Origin: an uncultured Alphaproteobacteria bacterium
GTDB taxonomy: Bacteria; Pseudomonadota; Alphaproteobacteria; Pelagibacterales; Pelagibacteraceae
NCBI GenBank assembly: GCA_903869725.1
Contig: CAIQAD010000046.1
Location: forward strand, 1 to 53,278
Length of the DNA: 53,278 bases
Direction: 5' to 3'
Every line of letters starts with the position of its first letter. Within the stretch, counting starts at the first letter, position 1. Below, piece after piece: positions 1-9,269 of this stretch. Both the position numbers and the translations under genes were made by a program. The notes below the pieces were generated by a model, which ran no database searches, was not told where the DNA came from, and saw only the letters and a list, made by a program, of their open reading frames with translations.

Positions 1-85
1 AAATTATAAATTTTATTTTATTTTTTACTAATTTATAAATTAGATATTTTGGTAAGTTGCTTTCTCCAACAATTATTCCAAGCAT
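1..85 (-). CDS. lpxI: LpxI-type UDP-2,3-diacylglucosamine pyrophosphatase, N-terminal part only
   Basis: An open frame starts with ATG at 85 and runs off the left edge after 28 codons, beginning MLGIIVGESNLPKYLIYKL. The opening resembles the LpxI (DUF1009) family, which starts with a short hydrophobic strand followed by a glycine turn. It begins 3 nt after the lpxA stop, and in many alphaproteobacteria lpxI follows lpxA. LpxI makes lipid X from UDP-2,3-diacylglucosamine in the cytoplasm. Only the N-terminus is visible, so the call rests on a weak motif plus gene order. Confidence 0.6.
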   Translation of the reverse strand, partial: MLGIIVGESNLPKYLIYKLVKNKIKFII

Positions 86-88
86 CTA

Positions 89-862
89 TTATAAAGGTCT
101 GCAAATTGGTCTTTTATTATTATTCTGAAGAAAATTAATCACTTCCGAAACAGTTTTATATTTTAAATATTTTTTTGCTTCATTAATTCCACCAATTAGA
201 GTTTTGCTACCAAATATTATCTCGACTGATTTACTTAAAATTCTTATCTCTTCATTTTCATATCCGGCTCTTTTAAGACCAATAATGTTAATACCGTCTA
301 AATGACATCTGTTTCCAGTAACAAGACCATACGGAATAACATCTTTTTCAACTCCAGTCATTCCTCCAATCATTGCAAACTTTCCTATTCTAGTAAATTG
401 TTGAACTGCAGAGTTGCCACCGATTATTACATTGTCTTCAATTTCTACATGTCCTCCTAATGAGACATTATTTGCTAAAATGACATTGTTTCCAATTTTG
501 CAATCATGGGCAATGTGAGAGGAAATCATAAATAAACAGTTGTCTCCTACTATAGTAACTCCTCCTCCTTGTTCGGTTCCTGGGTTAATTGTCACGTATT
601 CTCTAATTTTATTATTTTTTCCAATTTTTAAAAAAGTTTTTTCATTTTTATATTTAAGATCTTGAGGTTTGCTTCCTATAGATGCAAATGAGAAAATTTC
701 GCAACTTTCATCAACAGTTGTATTGCCAGAAATTACTACATGGGATGAAATTTTGTTATTCTTTAGAATTTTTACATTTTTACTAATAACACTAAAAGGG
801 CCTATAGCAGATGTTTTGTCAATAATAGCTCCCTTTTCAACTACGGCTAACTTGTTAATCAT
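89..862 (-). CDS. lpxA: UDP-N-acetylglucosamine acyltransferase
   Basis: First enzyme of lipid A synthesis, a cytoplasmic homotrimer that transfers an R-3-hydroxyacyl group from ACP to the 3-OH of UDP-GlcNAc. At 257 aa it is of family length. Residues 1-180 are left-handed beta-helix hexapeptide repeats ([LIV]-G-x-x-x pattern), followed by an alpha-helical tail. The catalytic His lies in the HIAHD motif (second His, about residue 119). The ATG at 862 overlaps the fabZ stop by 8 nt, so the genes are probably translationally coupled. Last complete gene of the rpsB-to-lpx string. Confidence 0.95.
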   Translation of the reverse strand: MINKLAVVEKGAIIDKTSAIGPFSVISKNVKILKNNKISSHVVISGNTTVDESCEIFSFASIGSKPQDLKYKNEKTFLKIGKNNKIREYVTINPGTEQGGGVTIVGDNCLFMISSHIAHDCKIGNNVILANNVSLGGHVEIEDNVIIGGNSAVQQFTRIGKFAMIGGMTGVEKDVIPYGLVTGNRCHLDGINIIGLKRAGYENEEIRILSKSVEIIFGSKTLIGGINEAKKYLKYKTVSEVINFLQNNNKRPICRPL

Positions 863-1313
863 TCTTGTCTACAATTGTTGCCATCCATTCGGCATTTGCC
901 ATCAATTCCTTGTTAACAAAAGCTGAACCCTCATAGGCCCAAATTTTGCTTCTAATTTTTGTAGCTCTAACTTTAAGTTCTAAAATGCAATCTGGCATTA
1001 TAGGTTTTCTAAATTGCGCTTTATTTATTGTCATCAGATATACTAATTTATTTTTAGTAACCTCTGATGATAAGCTAATACTAGTTAACGTTGCAGCAGT
1101 TTGACCAAAAGCTTCTACAATTAAAACGCCTGGCATCACTGGCTGTCCTGGAAAATGACCGTTAAAAAAAAAATTATCCTTAGTAATATTCATAATCCCT
1201 GTAGCAGATTCCATTGGAATAATATCAGTTAATTTTTCAATTAATAACATTGGTTTCCTGTGTGGAATTAAATTTTCAATATTTTTAATATTTAAATCTC
1301 TAATTTTTTTCAT
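855..1313 (-). CDS. fabZ: 3-hydroxyacyl-[acyl-carrier-protein] dehydratase
   Basis: Hot-dog-fold dehydratase that removes water from beta-hydroxyacyl-ACP in type II fatty acid synthesis. Its 152 aa carry the family signature NGHFPGQPVMPGVLIVEA at about 51-68, with catalytic His53 and Glu67. The start codon overlaps the end of lpxD by 14 nt. Its position between lpxD and lpxA is conserved in proteobacteria, where FabZ and LpxA compete for the same hydroxyacyl-ACP pool. Nothing unusual in the sequence. Confidence 0.95.
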   Translation of the reverse strand: MKKIRDLNIKNIENLIPHRKPMLLIEKLTDIIPMESATGIMNITKDNFFFNGHFPGQPVMPGVLIVEAFGQTAATLTSISLSSEVTKNKLVYLMTINKAQFRKPIMPDCILELKVRATKIRSKIWAYEGSAFVNKELMANAEWMATIVDKND

Positions 1314-2286
1314 TTTTATTTTTTATAAATTCTTTAATATTTTTGGCAGGATAACCCATTACAGTTTCATTGTCTTTTATGTTTTTAATAACTCCACTCT
1401 TGCCACCGATTTTAACATTATTGCCAATTCGCAAATGACCTGAAATTCCAGATTGTCCACCAATACTTACATTGTTTCCAATTATTGTACTACCTGCAAT
1501 TCCACATTGAGCAGCAATCATACAAAAATTACCAATTTTAACATTATGAGCAATTTGCACTTGATTATCTACAGACGTAAATTCTCCAATAACGGTGTCG
1601 GACAAAGAACCTCTATCAATTGTACAAAGTGAACCTATTTGAACATTGCTTTCAATAATAACTCTACCTATGTGAGGAAAAACTATTTTTTTTTTATTAA
1701 CATAAGTAAAACCAAATCCAATAAGACCAATCAAGGATCCAGATTTTATTATAACGTTGTCACCTATGAATGCATTATGAATAACAACATTTGATCCAAT
1801 GTTACAATTTCTACCAATTTTAACATTCGAATTAATGATCACATTATTTCCGATCTTAGTATGCTGTCCTATTTTGACTGATTTATCAATTAAGCCGTTA
1901 TTACCAATAATAATTTTATTTTTTTTATAATTATTATTTTTATAAGAATTTTTTACTATTTCGTCATCTTTGTCTGAATCTGGATAAAATAATAATGCAA
2001 TACGATAAAAATCGATTAATGGTTTATCAGAAATTATTTTTACAATATTTTTATTTAGATGGCTGCTTAAATTGTCTGTAACAATACAAACTGATGCCTT
2101 GGTTAACTTAGCATCACTAATATATTGAGATTTATTCAAAAAAGTAATTTCATCTTTTTTTGCTTCTTTAAGGTTACTTATATTTTTTATTTTAATATCT
2201 TTTACTATTTTAGAACTTTTTAAATTTAAAAAATTTAAAATAAACTTTAAACTGATTTCTTTCTTTTTAAAAAAAAAGGAACTCAT
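1300..2286 (-). CDS. lpxD: UDP-3-O-(3-hydroxyacyl)glucosamine N-acyltransferase
   Basis: Third step of lipid A synthesis: N-acylation of UDP-3-O-acyl-glucosamine. The 328 aa show an N-terminal uridine-binding domain (about 1-110, Lys/Asn-rich and divergent) and a hexapeptide-repeat beta-helix (about 125-300). The catalytic His sits in QIAHNVKIG at about residue 247. In many proteobacteria skp lies between bamA and lpxD; here only 18 nt separate the bamA start-side neighbour and no skp-like frame is present. Confidence 0.94.
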   Translation of the reverse strand: MSSFFFKKKEISLKFILNFLNLKSSKIVKDIKIKNISNLKEAKKDEITFLNKSQYISDAKLTKASVCIVTDNLSSHLNKNIVKIISDKPLIDFYRIALLFYPDSDKDDEIVKNSYKNNNYKKNKIIIGNNGLIDKSVKIGQHTKIGNNVIINSNVKIGRNCNIGSNVVIHNAFIGDNVIIKSGSLIGLIGFGFTYVNKKKIVFPHIGRVIIESNVQIGSLCTIDRGSLSDTVIGEFTSVDNQVQIAHNVKIGNFCMIAAQCGIAGSTIIGNNVSIGGQSGISGHLRIGNNVKIGGKSGVIKNIKDNETVMGYPAKNIKEFIKNKNEKN

Positions 2287-2304
2287 AGAATAAATGAAAT
2301 ATTT

Positions 2305-4539
2305 TTAAAATACTCCGCCAATTGTAAAGAAAAAAGGCCGAGTACTATCATAAGGACCTTTGCTAATCGGAATACCGTAAGTCAATCCTATAGGGCCAAG
2401 TGGAGTTGTAAAATTTAAACCTATTCCAGCTGACATTCTCAGTTTTTGATTTTGTTGCAGGTTAGTGTCATGAAAATCTGTTCCCCACGTTTCTCCAATA
2501 TCATAGAAAAGAAAACTTAACGCTCTCCAGTTTTCAGGTATTGGATTAGGAAAAGATGTTTCAAAATTTAGGTTTGCAAGATAATTACCTCCAACGAATA
2601 TACCATCTTCATAAGGTCCGGTTCTACGATTTGAAAACCCTCTTAATTCATTTTCAGACAGATATAATCTTTCTGACATTTTTACTGGACTACTACTCAA
2701 AGAACTAGCATCTGCTACTTTAAACTTAACTGAACCAATAAAATCTTTATTTATTAATTCATGATAAACTGTTCCACCAACAGTAGTAACTATTCCTGGT
2801 CTGTCGCTAATTCCAGGTACATCAAAAGATTGTGAAAGAAAAAGACTGTATCCTGAAGTTGGTGAAAACTTTGAGTCTCTATTATCAAAAGTTAAACGAT
2901 AACCAGGTGTTATTGCGTTATATGTTCCATTTTGACTTTGAAGATAACTTGTTGATGCAGATGATGTGTTTAGTTGTTCTACTTGCGCAGTAATTGATGG
3001 TGATAAATAAAATTTTTCATACACTTCGTAAACAGTATAAACAGTATCTCCCAATTTTTTATCATCCAAACCACCAATACTTTTCCACTTATCATTTTCT
3101 ATGTATACAGTATTGCCTGCTATTCTGCCCGAGTCGTTAAAATTTGGAGACTCAACGTTAATCGAACCCATAACTTTTTGTGTTCCGAGTGTTGCATTAA
3201 CACCTACATTTGTACCATTCCCTAATAAATTTTTTTCCTTAAAATCTAATGTAATTAAAGGACCTTGCGTTCCATATCCTATTCCGGCTCCTATACTGCC
3301 TGAAGGTTGTTCCTTAACTGCAAAATCAATATCTTTATAATCATTTCTGTTAGTGTCTTTAATATTATAAGTAACATCCTTAATGTAACCTTTTGATTTA
3401 ATTTGATCTATTGAGCGTTTAATTCTAAAATTATTTAAGTAATCTCCCTCAGAAATAGACATCTGGTCTCTAATTGTTTTTTCTTTTGTAATGTCATTAC
3501 CAGTTACGTTAATTCTATTAATGTACTTGACAGGAGATTTATTAATTGTGACTGCAACATCGATGTTATTCATAGATATATCTTTTTTCTCAATAATATT
3601 TACATTTAAATTAGAATAATTTTTACTTTCTAAATAATTAACAATTTTCTCATTTAGATTTTTAATACTAGTAGACGAATAAATTTTATTTATAAGTAAC
3701 TTGTTTGTTATATTTTTGACTTCATTAAGATCTTTATCAATTGCAAAATTATCAAACTGAAAATCTACTTTTCCAAAATTAAATATTTTTCCAGAATTAA
3801 CTGAAAAAGTAATATTAATATTATTATTTTCTAAAGCAGCATATGACGACTCTATTTGCACATCATAAAAACCTTTGGACTGGTAATAATCGCGTAACAT
3901 TTTTTTATCATTTTCAAGAATATCTTCATTAAAATATGGCGAAGAAAAAAAATTCCACCATTTATATTCTGCTGTATTTATTTGGCTAATTAACTGCGAA
4001 GAACTAAAATACTTATCGCCAATAAAATAAACATTTTTTACATAAACTTTATCGCCTTTATTAATATTAAAAATGACATTTACTTGATTTCCTTCTATTT
4101 TAATTACCTCAGGCTTAATAGAAGCTTTAAAATATCCATCTTTTTTATAAAATTCGATTACTTTAGTTAAATCTTGATTTAGTCTATTAGTTGAGAAAAT
4201 AGAATTTTCTTTTAAATAAAGTATTTTATAAAGATCTTCTTTCTCTGCATCTTTAACACCATCTAAATAAAAAAAATTAACAACAGGATTTTCAGAAACT
4301 TTAATATTTAATATATTATTTTTATAATCGATTGTTACGTCCGAAAAAAACTCAGTACTGTAAATTTTTTTAGTTAAATCGTTTATAAAAAAACTATCAA
4401 CATTTTTAGTTTTTCTATCAATCAAATCCAGAATTGATTTATCAGAGATTCTTTTATTACCTAATATTTTAATGTCAGAAATATCAGCGAAGGAGCTTGT
4501 AGAAAAAAAAAGTAAAAAAAATAAAAAAAAAAATCTCAT
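2305..4539 (-). CDS. bamA: Outer membrane protein assembly factor BamA
   Basis: Core subunit of the beta-barrel assembly machine. A signal peptide (hydrophobic residues 4-12, cleavage probably after SSFA, about 18) is followed by five POTRA domains (about 19-400) and a 16-strand Omp85 barrel (about 410-744). The protein ends in an aromatic residue (GGVF), as expected of a barrel C-terminus. The 744 aa length is typical. Its ATG overlaps the dxr stop in an ATGA arrangement, so it is directly coupled to dxr; rseP, which usually lies between them, is missing. Confidence 0.95.
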   Translation of the reverse strand: MRFFFLFFLLFFSTSSFADISDIKILGNKRISDKSILDLIDRKTKNVDSFFINDLTKKIYSTEFFSDVTIDYKNNILNIKVSENPVVNFFYLDGVKDAEKEDLYKILYLKENSIFSTNRLNQDLTKVIEFYKKDGYFKASIKPEVIKIEGNQVNVIFNINKGDKVYVKNVYFIGDKYFSSSQLISQINTAEYKWWNFFSSPYFNEDILENDKKMLRDYYQSKGFYDVQIESSYAALENNNINITFSVNSGKIFNFGKVDFQFDNFAIDKDLNEVKNITNKLLINKIYSSTSIKNLNEKIVNYLESKNYSNLNVNIIEKKDISMNNIDVAVTINKSPVKYINRINVTGNDITKEKTIRDQMSISEGDYLNNFRIKRSIDQIKSKGYIKDVTYNIKDTNRNDYKDIDFAVKEQPSGSIGAGIGYGTQGPLITLDFKEKNLLGNGTNVGVNATLGTQKVMGSINVESPNFNDSGRIAGNTVYIENDKWKSIGGLDDKKLGDTVYTVYEVYEKFYLSPSITAQVEQLNTSSASTSYLQSQNGTYNAITPGYRLTFDNRDSKFSPTSGYSLFLSQSFDVPGISDRPGIVTTVGGTVYHELINKDFIGSVKFKVADASSLSSSPVKMSERLYLSENELRGFSNRRTGPYEDGIFVGGNYLANLNFETSFPNPIPENWRALSFLFYDIGETWGTDFHDTNLQQNQKLRMSAGIGLNFTTPLGPIGLTYGIPISKGPYDSTRPFFFTIGGVF

Positions 4540-5678
4540 ACTAGTTTACTGTGTGTAAATTTGATAATATCGTTAATGTCATAAATAGATGTAATTTTAG
4601 TATTTTTGACATATCTTTGTATATCTTTTCTATCAAAAAATACACATAAGTTCTTTAAAATATGCTCAAATAAAATCTCATTATTAAGAAATTTTGATAC
4701 CAAAAATTCATTCGCACAATTAAGAACTATATATCCAACAAAATTTAGTTTATTTAAGAAGTTAAAGATTCTGTAAACTGACATTCGTACATCAAATTTA
4801 TAAAAATTTAATTGCATTTTATTTGTACTTAAAAAATTATCGTTCGATGTAATTATTTTTTTATTATTCATAAATAAAAAATTCATGATCGGAATTTTCA
4901 TATCTGTATCATGATAAATCATTGATGAGAAATTATTGCGAAAATTAACAATTGCATGAACCTTAGACTCCGGATGTATTACAAAAGAAAATTTATTTAT
5001 AGGCAAATCAAATATCAGTGATGCCTCAATAATTTCTAATATTTTATTAAAAAGATTAGCAGAATCTACTGATATTTTTTTTCCCATTTTCCATTTCGGG
5101 TGTTTTACTGCTTGTTTAGGAGTGACTTTAGATAAATTAATTTTTTTATTAAAAAAAGGACCACCAGATGCAGTAAGAAAAACTTTAGAAATAGTACTAA
5201 TATTCTTTTTTTCTAAAAGTTTGTAAATTGAAAAATGTTCAGAATCTAATGGGAAAAAAGAGCATCCAAACTTTTTCATCTCTTTTTTTAAAAATGGCCA
5301 ACCACATATAATACTTTCTTTATTTGCAATTCCTAAATTTTTTGTAAATTTAATTATTTTATAAGTTGGTATTAAACCTTCAACTCCAGAAATTGCAGAA
5401 ATACTTATATCGAATTTATTTTTTTTTATTTCATCAATGTCATTGATTAATTTTATTTTGTTTTTAGAGGTAAATTTTATTAATTTATTAGATAAGAGTT
5501 TATTATTTGTATAAATATACTTTGGTTTAAAAATTTTTGACTGATTAACTAATAAATTATAATTTGTACTTCCGCTTAATAATTCAACCTTAAAATAACT
5601 TTTGTATTTTTTTATAATTTCTAGAGTTGATTTGCCTATGCTTCCTGTCGAACCAAGAATTGCAACTTTTTTTTTCAT
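4536..5678 (-). CDS. dxr: 1-deoxy-D-xylulose 5-phosphate reductoisomerase
   Basis: Commits DXP to the MEP isoprenoid pathway, making 2-C-methylerythritol 4-phosphate with NADPH and a divalent metal. The Rossmann motif GSTGSIG is at residues 9-15. The metal motif DSEH, the substrate loop ASGGPF and the SVDSAN segment are present. Several otherwise strongly conserved stretches are altered: HPES where HPQS is usual, and DSANLFNKILEIIEA where the family usually has ATMMNKGLE. At 380 aa it is near normal length. It feeds the downstream step of uppS nearby in the operon. Confidence 0.9.
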   Translation of the reverse strand: MKKKVAILGSTGSIGKSTLEIIKKYKSYFKVELLSGSTNYNLLVNQSKIFKPKYIYTNNKLLSNKLIKFTSKNKIKLINDIDEIKKNKFDISISAISGVEGLIPTYKIIKFTKNLGIANKESIICGWPFLKKEMKKFGCSFFPLDSEHFSIYKLLEKKNISTISKVFLTASGGPFFNKKINLSKVTPKQAVKHPKWKMGKKISVDSANLFNKILEIIEASLIFDLPINKFSFVIHPESKVHAIVNFRNNFSSMIYHDTDMKIPIMNFLFMNNKKIITSNDNFLSTNKMQLNFYKFDVRMSVYRIFNFLNKLNFVGYIVLNCANEFLVSKFLNNEILFEHILKNLCVFFDRKDIQRYVKNTKITSIYDINDIIKFTHSKLV

Positions 5679-6289
5679 ATTTTAAAAATATAAGCAAATA
5701 TTATGATCCAAAAAAAACCATCTAATCTATCTAAAAACCCTCCGTGCCCAGGTATGAGATTTGAAGAATCTTTAACTTTATTTTTTCTTTTAATAAACGA
5801 CATTAGCAAGTCACCTAGTTGACCTATTAAACACAAAAATGACTGAAAAAAAATTATATTTAAAATAGAAAAACTATTTGTAGAAATTAACAAAACAAGA
5901 AAAGAAAGTTGACTCAGAACAAAAGAACCTATGACTCCAGACCAGGTTTTTTTCGGGCTAATTTTAGTAAGTTTTTTCCATTTAAATAACTTTCCAAAAA
6001 TAAATCCACCCATATCAGTTAGCCAACTTATAATAATTAACCATAAAAAATGAAAATTATAATGACTAGCATTATATAAACTTAAACAAGCATAAGAAAA
6101 AAATACCAAGAAAATAATTCCAAGAATAAAAATATAATTTTTTTTTGTATTCAGCTTAAACCATTCGTAAATACAGCAAATAATACTAATCAAAATTACA
6201 AAATTAAAAATTATTGGCTTAAAAATAATAAAATAAATCAAAGGTAACGCGAGCAGACTTACTAATATTCTAATTGTAGTATTATTCAT
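5675..6289 (-). CDS. cdsA: Phosphatidate cytidylyltransferase (CDP-diglyceride synthase)
   Basis: Integral membrane enzyme making CDP-diacylglycerol from phosphatidate and CTP. The C-terminal family signature (K-R ... KDSSNLIPGHGGFLDRLDG) is intact, so the active site should be complete. I place the start at the ATG at 6289 because GGAAG lies 6 nt upstream; the in-frame TTG at 6301 adds four residues without a clear ribosome site. About 204 aa is short for the family (usually 260-290), mainly through loss of N-terminal membrane segments. It overlaps uppS by 8 nt and dxr by 4 nt. Confidence 0.9.
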   Translation of the reverse strand: MNNTTIRILVSLLALPLIYFIIFKPIIFNFVILISIICCIYEWFKLNTKKNYIFILGIIFLVFFSYACLSLYNASHYNFHFLWLIIISWLTDMGGFIFGKLFKWKKLTKISPKKTWSGVIGSFVLSQLSFLVLLISTNSFSILNIIFFQSFLCLIGQLGDLLMSFIKRKNKVKDSSNLIPGHGGFLDRLDGFFWIIIFAYIFKI

Positions 6290-6971
6290 TAACGCTTCCA
6301 AAATTTCTTTTAATTTTTGTAAATTTTATAATAATTTTTTTAAGGTCATTAAAATTAAAATCAGGCCAATTTTTTTTTAAAAAAAATATCTCAGCATAAG
6401 AAAGTTGCCAAAGTAAAAAATTACTCAATCTCTGGTCACCTCCAGTTCGAATTAAAATTTCAGGATCAGGTATATTATTAGTATATAAATTATTACTAAT
6501 TAATCTTTCGTTAACTTTCTTTATTTTTTTATTCATTATAATTTTATTAAATGCTCTTATTAATTCTAATTTTGAACCATAATTAAACGCAAAATTCACA
6601 ATAATTTGATTGTTTTTATTAGTTTGTTTTTTTACTTTTAAAATTATATTTCTTATATTTTTTGGAAATTGCGAAATATTACCTAAAAAATTAATTTTGA
6701 TGTTATTTTTTTTTAATTTACTAAATTTTTTTAAATAAAAAATTTTAAGTAAATAAAATAGATAATCAATTTCTTCCTTTGGACGCTTCCAGTTTTCAGT
6801 TGAAAAAGTATATAGTGTTAGATATTTTATTTTTAATTTAATTGAATTTTTTATAACCTCTTCTATCGCAGACAAGCCATAATAATGGCCTTTATTCCTA
6901 TTATTATAATGCTTTAAACCCCATCTACCATTTCCATCCATAATAATCGCAATATGCGATGGGTACGTCAT
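6282..6971 (-). CDS. uppS: Undecaprenyl (isoprenyl) diphosphate synthase
   Basis: Cis-prenyltransferase that extends farnesyl diphosphate to the C55 carrier lipid for cell-wall and O-antigen building blocks. The diagnostic IAIIMDGNGRWG motif is at residues 7-18, with catalytic Asp at 12. The ENWKRP and PDPEILIRTGGDQRLSNFLLWQ regions are also present. It is 229 aa, slightly shorter than usual. The ATG overlaps the frr stop as ATGA, indicating coupling. The body is very rich in Lys, Asn and Ile. Confidence 0.95.
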   Translation of the reverse strand: MTYPSHIAIIMDGNGRWGLKHYNNRNKGHYYGLSAIEEVIKNSIKLKIKYLTLYTFSTENWKRPKEEIDYLFYLLKIFYLKKFSKLKKNNIKINFLGNISQFPKNIRNIILKVKKQTNKNNQIIVNFAFNYGSKLELIRAFNKIIMNKKIKKVNERLISNNLYTNNIPDPEILIRTGGDQRLSNFLLWQLSYAEIFFLKKNWPDFNFNDLKKIIIKFTKIKRNFGSVNE

Positions 6972-7516
6972 ACTTTAATTATTTCGGCTTCTTTTTCAGT
7001 AAGTTTTTTATCTATTTCAGCTATCTTTGTATCAGTTAGCTTTTGAATATCATTTGATTTTTTCTTTGCATCATCTTCGCTTAATGAATTACTTTTTTGC
7101 TCATTCTTTAAATCTTCTAATGAATCTCGTCTGATATTTCTAATGCTGACTTTGGCTTTTTCTGCAATACTTTTTAAAATTTTAATTAATTCTTTTCTTC
7201 TTTCTTCTGTTAATTTTGGAATTGCAATTCTTAATAACTGTCCATCTACCAACGGATTTAAATTTAATTCAGAAGTTCTAATAGCGTTATCAACTGATCC
7301 TACATTGCTTTTATCCCAAACTTGTACGGTAATCATCTGCGGCTCAGGAACAGAAATTGTAGCAACTTGACTAATTGGCATTTTTTGTCCGTAAACATCT
7401 ACTTTTATACTATCCAGCATTTTAGGATTAGCACGTCCAGTACGTATAGTTTGAAGTTCTCTTTGATAAGACGAAATAGACAAATTCATCTTTTCTTCAG
7501 TCTTTTTTAAAATCAC
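6968..7516 (-). CDS. frr: Ribosome recycling factor
   Basis: Splits post-termination ribosomes together with EF-G. At 182 aa it matches the family, with the RTGRANPKMLD segment of the three-helix bundle (about 26-36) and the SVDNAIR and LTEERRKEL motifs. The start is GTG at 7516: an AGGGG ribosome site lies about 7 nt upstream inside the 3' end of tsf, and translation begins 1 nt after the tsf stop. In most bacteria pyrH lies between tsf and frr; it is absent here. Confidence 0.95.
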   Translation of the reverse strand: MILKKTEEKMNLSISSYQRELQTIRTGRANPKMLDSIKVDVYGQKMPISQVATISVPEPQMITVQVWDKSNVGSVDNAIRTSELNLNPLVDGQLLRIAIPKLTEERRKELIKILKSIAEKAKVSIRNIRRDSLEDLKNEQKSNSLSEDDAKKKSNDIQKLTDTKIAEIDKKLTEKEAEIIKV

Positions 7517-7517
7517 T

Positions 7518-8438
7518 TTATGCCCCTACTAACGATTGTACTTCTTGGTTAAAATCAGTTTTTTTAACTTCGATACCCTCACCTACTTTATATCTTATAA
7601 ATTTAGAAATTGTTAAAGTAATATTTTTAGATTTTTCAAATTCTTTTATTGCTTGATCGACAGTCAAATCTTGGTTATGAATCCACTTTTGTCCTAGCAA
7701 AGTATTATCGGATATAACTTTTTTTATTTTTCCAACTAAAATTTTATCAATCATTGCGTTATCTTTGCCTTGATTTTTCAACTCTTCTTTTAAGATTTCT
7801 TTTTCTTTATTAATAAAATTTACATCTAAATCTTTCTCATTAATGCTCATTGGAGACATTGCTGCGATATGCATGCATATTTTTTTTGAAAAATTTTTTA
7901 TATCTTCTGATGTATTGTTAGTATCAATACTAATTAAAACTCCGATTTTCCCCATATTATCATTCTGATTATTATGTATATATTTTTCTATAATTCCTTT
8001 TGTGCTATTTAAAAAATCAGTTCTTCTAATTTTAATATTCTCTCCAATTTTAGAAATTAAATCAATAATTTGATCTTTAATTGACTGATTGTTTATTTTT
8101 TCATTTAAAAGATCTTCTAATGAAATAGCTTTATTTAACGCCACATTAGAAATATCAGAACAAAATTTTATAAATTCATTATTTTTGGCAACAAAGTCTG
8201 TTTCAGAATTTACTTCTGTAATTGAAGCCTTGTTACCACTTGCCGATATAACAATTAAACCTTCTGCAGCATCACGTGAAGATTTTTTTGCAGCTTTAGA
8301 AATTCCTTTTTTTCTTAAATATTCAATTGATTTTTCAATATCATAATTATTTTCTGAAAGAGCAATCTTGCAATCCTGAATGCCAGCTCCTGTGAGTTCT
8401 CTGAGTTCTTTAACTTTATTTAAATTATCTGATGACAT
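7518..8438 (-). CDS. tsf: Translation elongation factor Ts
   Basis: Nucleotide exchange factor for EF-Tu. The N-terminal UBA-like domain has the ELRELTGAGIQDCKIAL signature (about 11-28), followed by the TDFVAKN signature around residue 80 and the duplicated core. The 306 aa length is usual for alphaproteobacteria. It lies 18 nt after rpsB, the universal arrangement, and should share the S2-regulated transcript. Confidence 0.96.
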   Translation of the reverse strand: MSSDNLNKVKELRELTGAGIQDCKIALSENNYDIEKSIEYLRKKGISKAAKKSSRDAAEGLIVISASGNKASITEVNSETDFVAKNNEFIKFCSDISNVALNKAISLEDLLNEKINNQSIKDQIIDLISKIGENIKIRRTDFLNSTKGIIEKYIHNNQNDNMGKIGVLISIDTNNTSEDIKNFSKKICMHIAAMSPMSINEKDLDVNFINKEKEILKEELKNQGKDNAMIDKILVGKIKKVISDNTLLGQKWIHNQDLTVDQAIKEFEKSKNITLTISKFIRYKVGEGIEVKKTDFNQEVQSLVGA

Positions 8439-8456
8439 TAAAATAAGATATAAAAC

Positions 8457-9269
8457 TTACTGAATTGTATCCGTTTTTTTAGAAGAAGATTTTTCTTTTA
8501 TCTCTAATTTAACTGTTTTTTTAATTTTCTTTTCTTCAAGATTTTTAACTTTCTTTTCTTCAATAATAGGCTCTTCAATTTTAATATTTTGTTTTGCTTC
8601 AAGAATTGTTCTTTTAGCAATATCGCAATATAAGTTTATAGAACGTCTTGCATCATCATTTCCTGGGATTGGAAAATCAATATCATCAGGATTAGAGTTG
8701 CTATCTACGACTCCGATAATTGGAATTTTTAATTTCTTGGCTTCTTGAATAGCAAGAGATTCAATATTTGTGTCAATTACAAATAATAAATTAGGTAGGC
8801 CTTTCATGTCCGCTATACCGCCAAGAGATCTATTTAACTTATCTCTTTCCAAACTCATTTTTATAAGTTCTTTTTTAGTGAAACCCTTATTTTCTTTATT
8901 AAGTTCTTCTGTAATTTTTTTCAGTCTTTTGATTGAATTGCTAATAGTTTTCCAATTGGTAAGCATTCCGCCTGGCCATCTATGATTAACAAAAAATTGT
9001 CCTGTTTCTTTTGCCGTTTCGCCAATAAGTTCACTTGCTTGTTTTTTAGTTGATACAAATAAAACTTTTCCACCTGTGGATACGCACTTAAATAATTCTA
9101 GCATTGCAGAATTAAGAAGTTTTACTGTTTGTAATAAATCAATAATGTGAATTGAATTTTTTTCACCAAAAATAAATTTTTTCATTTTTGGATTCCATCT
9201 GAAGGTCTTATGCCCTAAATGAACTCCAGCTTCTAAAAGCTCTTTAACTGATACACTTGGTACATTCAT
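8457..9269 (-). CDS. rpsB: 30S ribosomal protein S2
   Basis: Small-subunit protein S2. I choose the ATG at 9269 (MNVPSVSVKELLEAGVHLGH) rather than the in-frame ATG at 9305. The internal start has GGAG six nt upstream and gives the usual N-terminus, and the extra 12 codons overlap a folded leader. The signatures VHLGHKTFRWNPKM, HRWPGGMLTN and DSNSNPDDIDFPIPGNDDA are intact. The last 40 residues are a charged Lys/Glu tail. First gene of the unit that runs through to lpxI. Confidence 0.96.
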   Translation of the reverse strand: MNVPSVSVKELLEAGVHLGHKTFRWNPKMKKFIFGEKNSIHIIDLLQTVKLLNSAMLELFKCVSTGGKVLFVSTKKQASELIGETAKETGQFFVNHRWPGGMLTNWKTISNSIKRLKKITEELNKENKGFTKKELIKMSLERDKLNRSLGGIADMKGLPNLLFVIDTNIESLAIQEAKKLKIPIIGVVDSNSNPDDIDFPIPGNDDARRSINLYCDIAKRTILEAKQNIKIEEPIIEEKKVKNLEEKKIKKTVKLEIKEKSSSKKTDTIQ

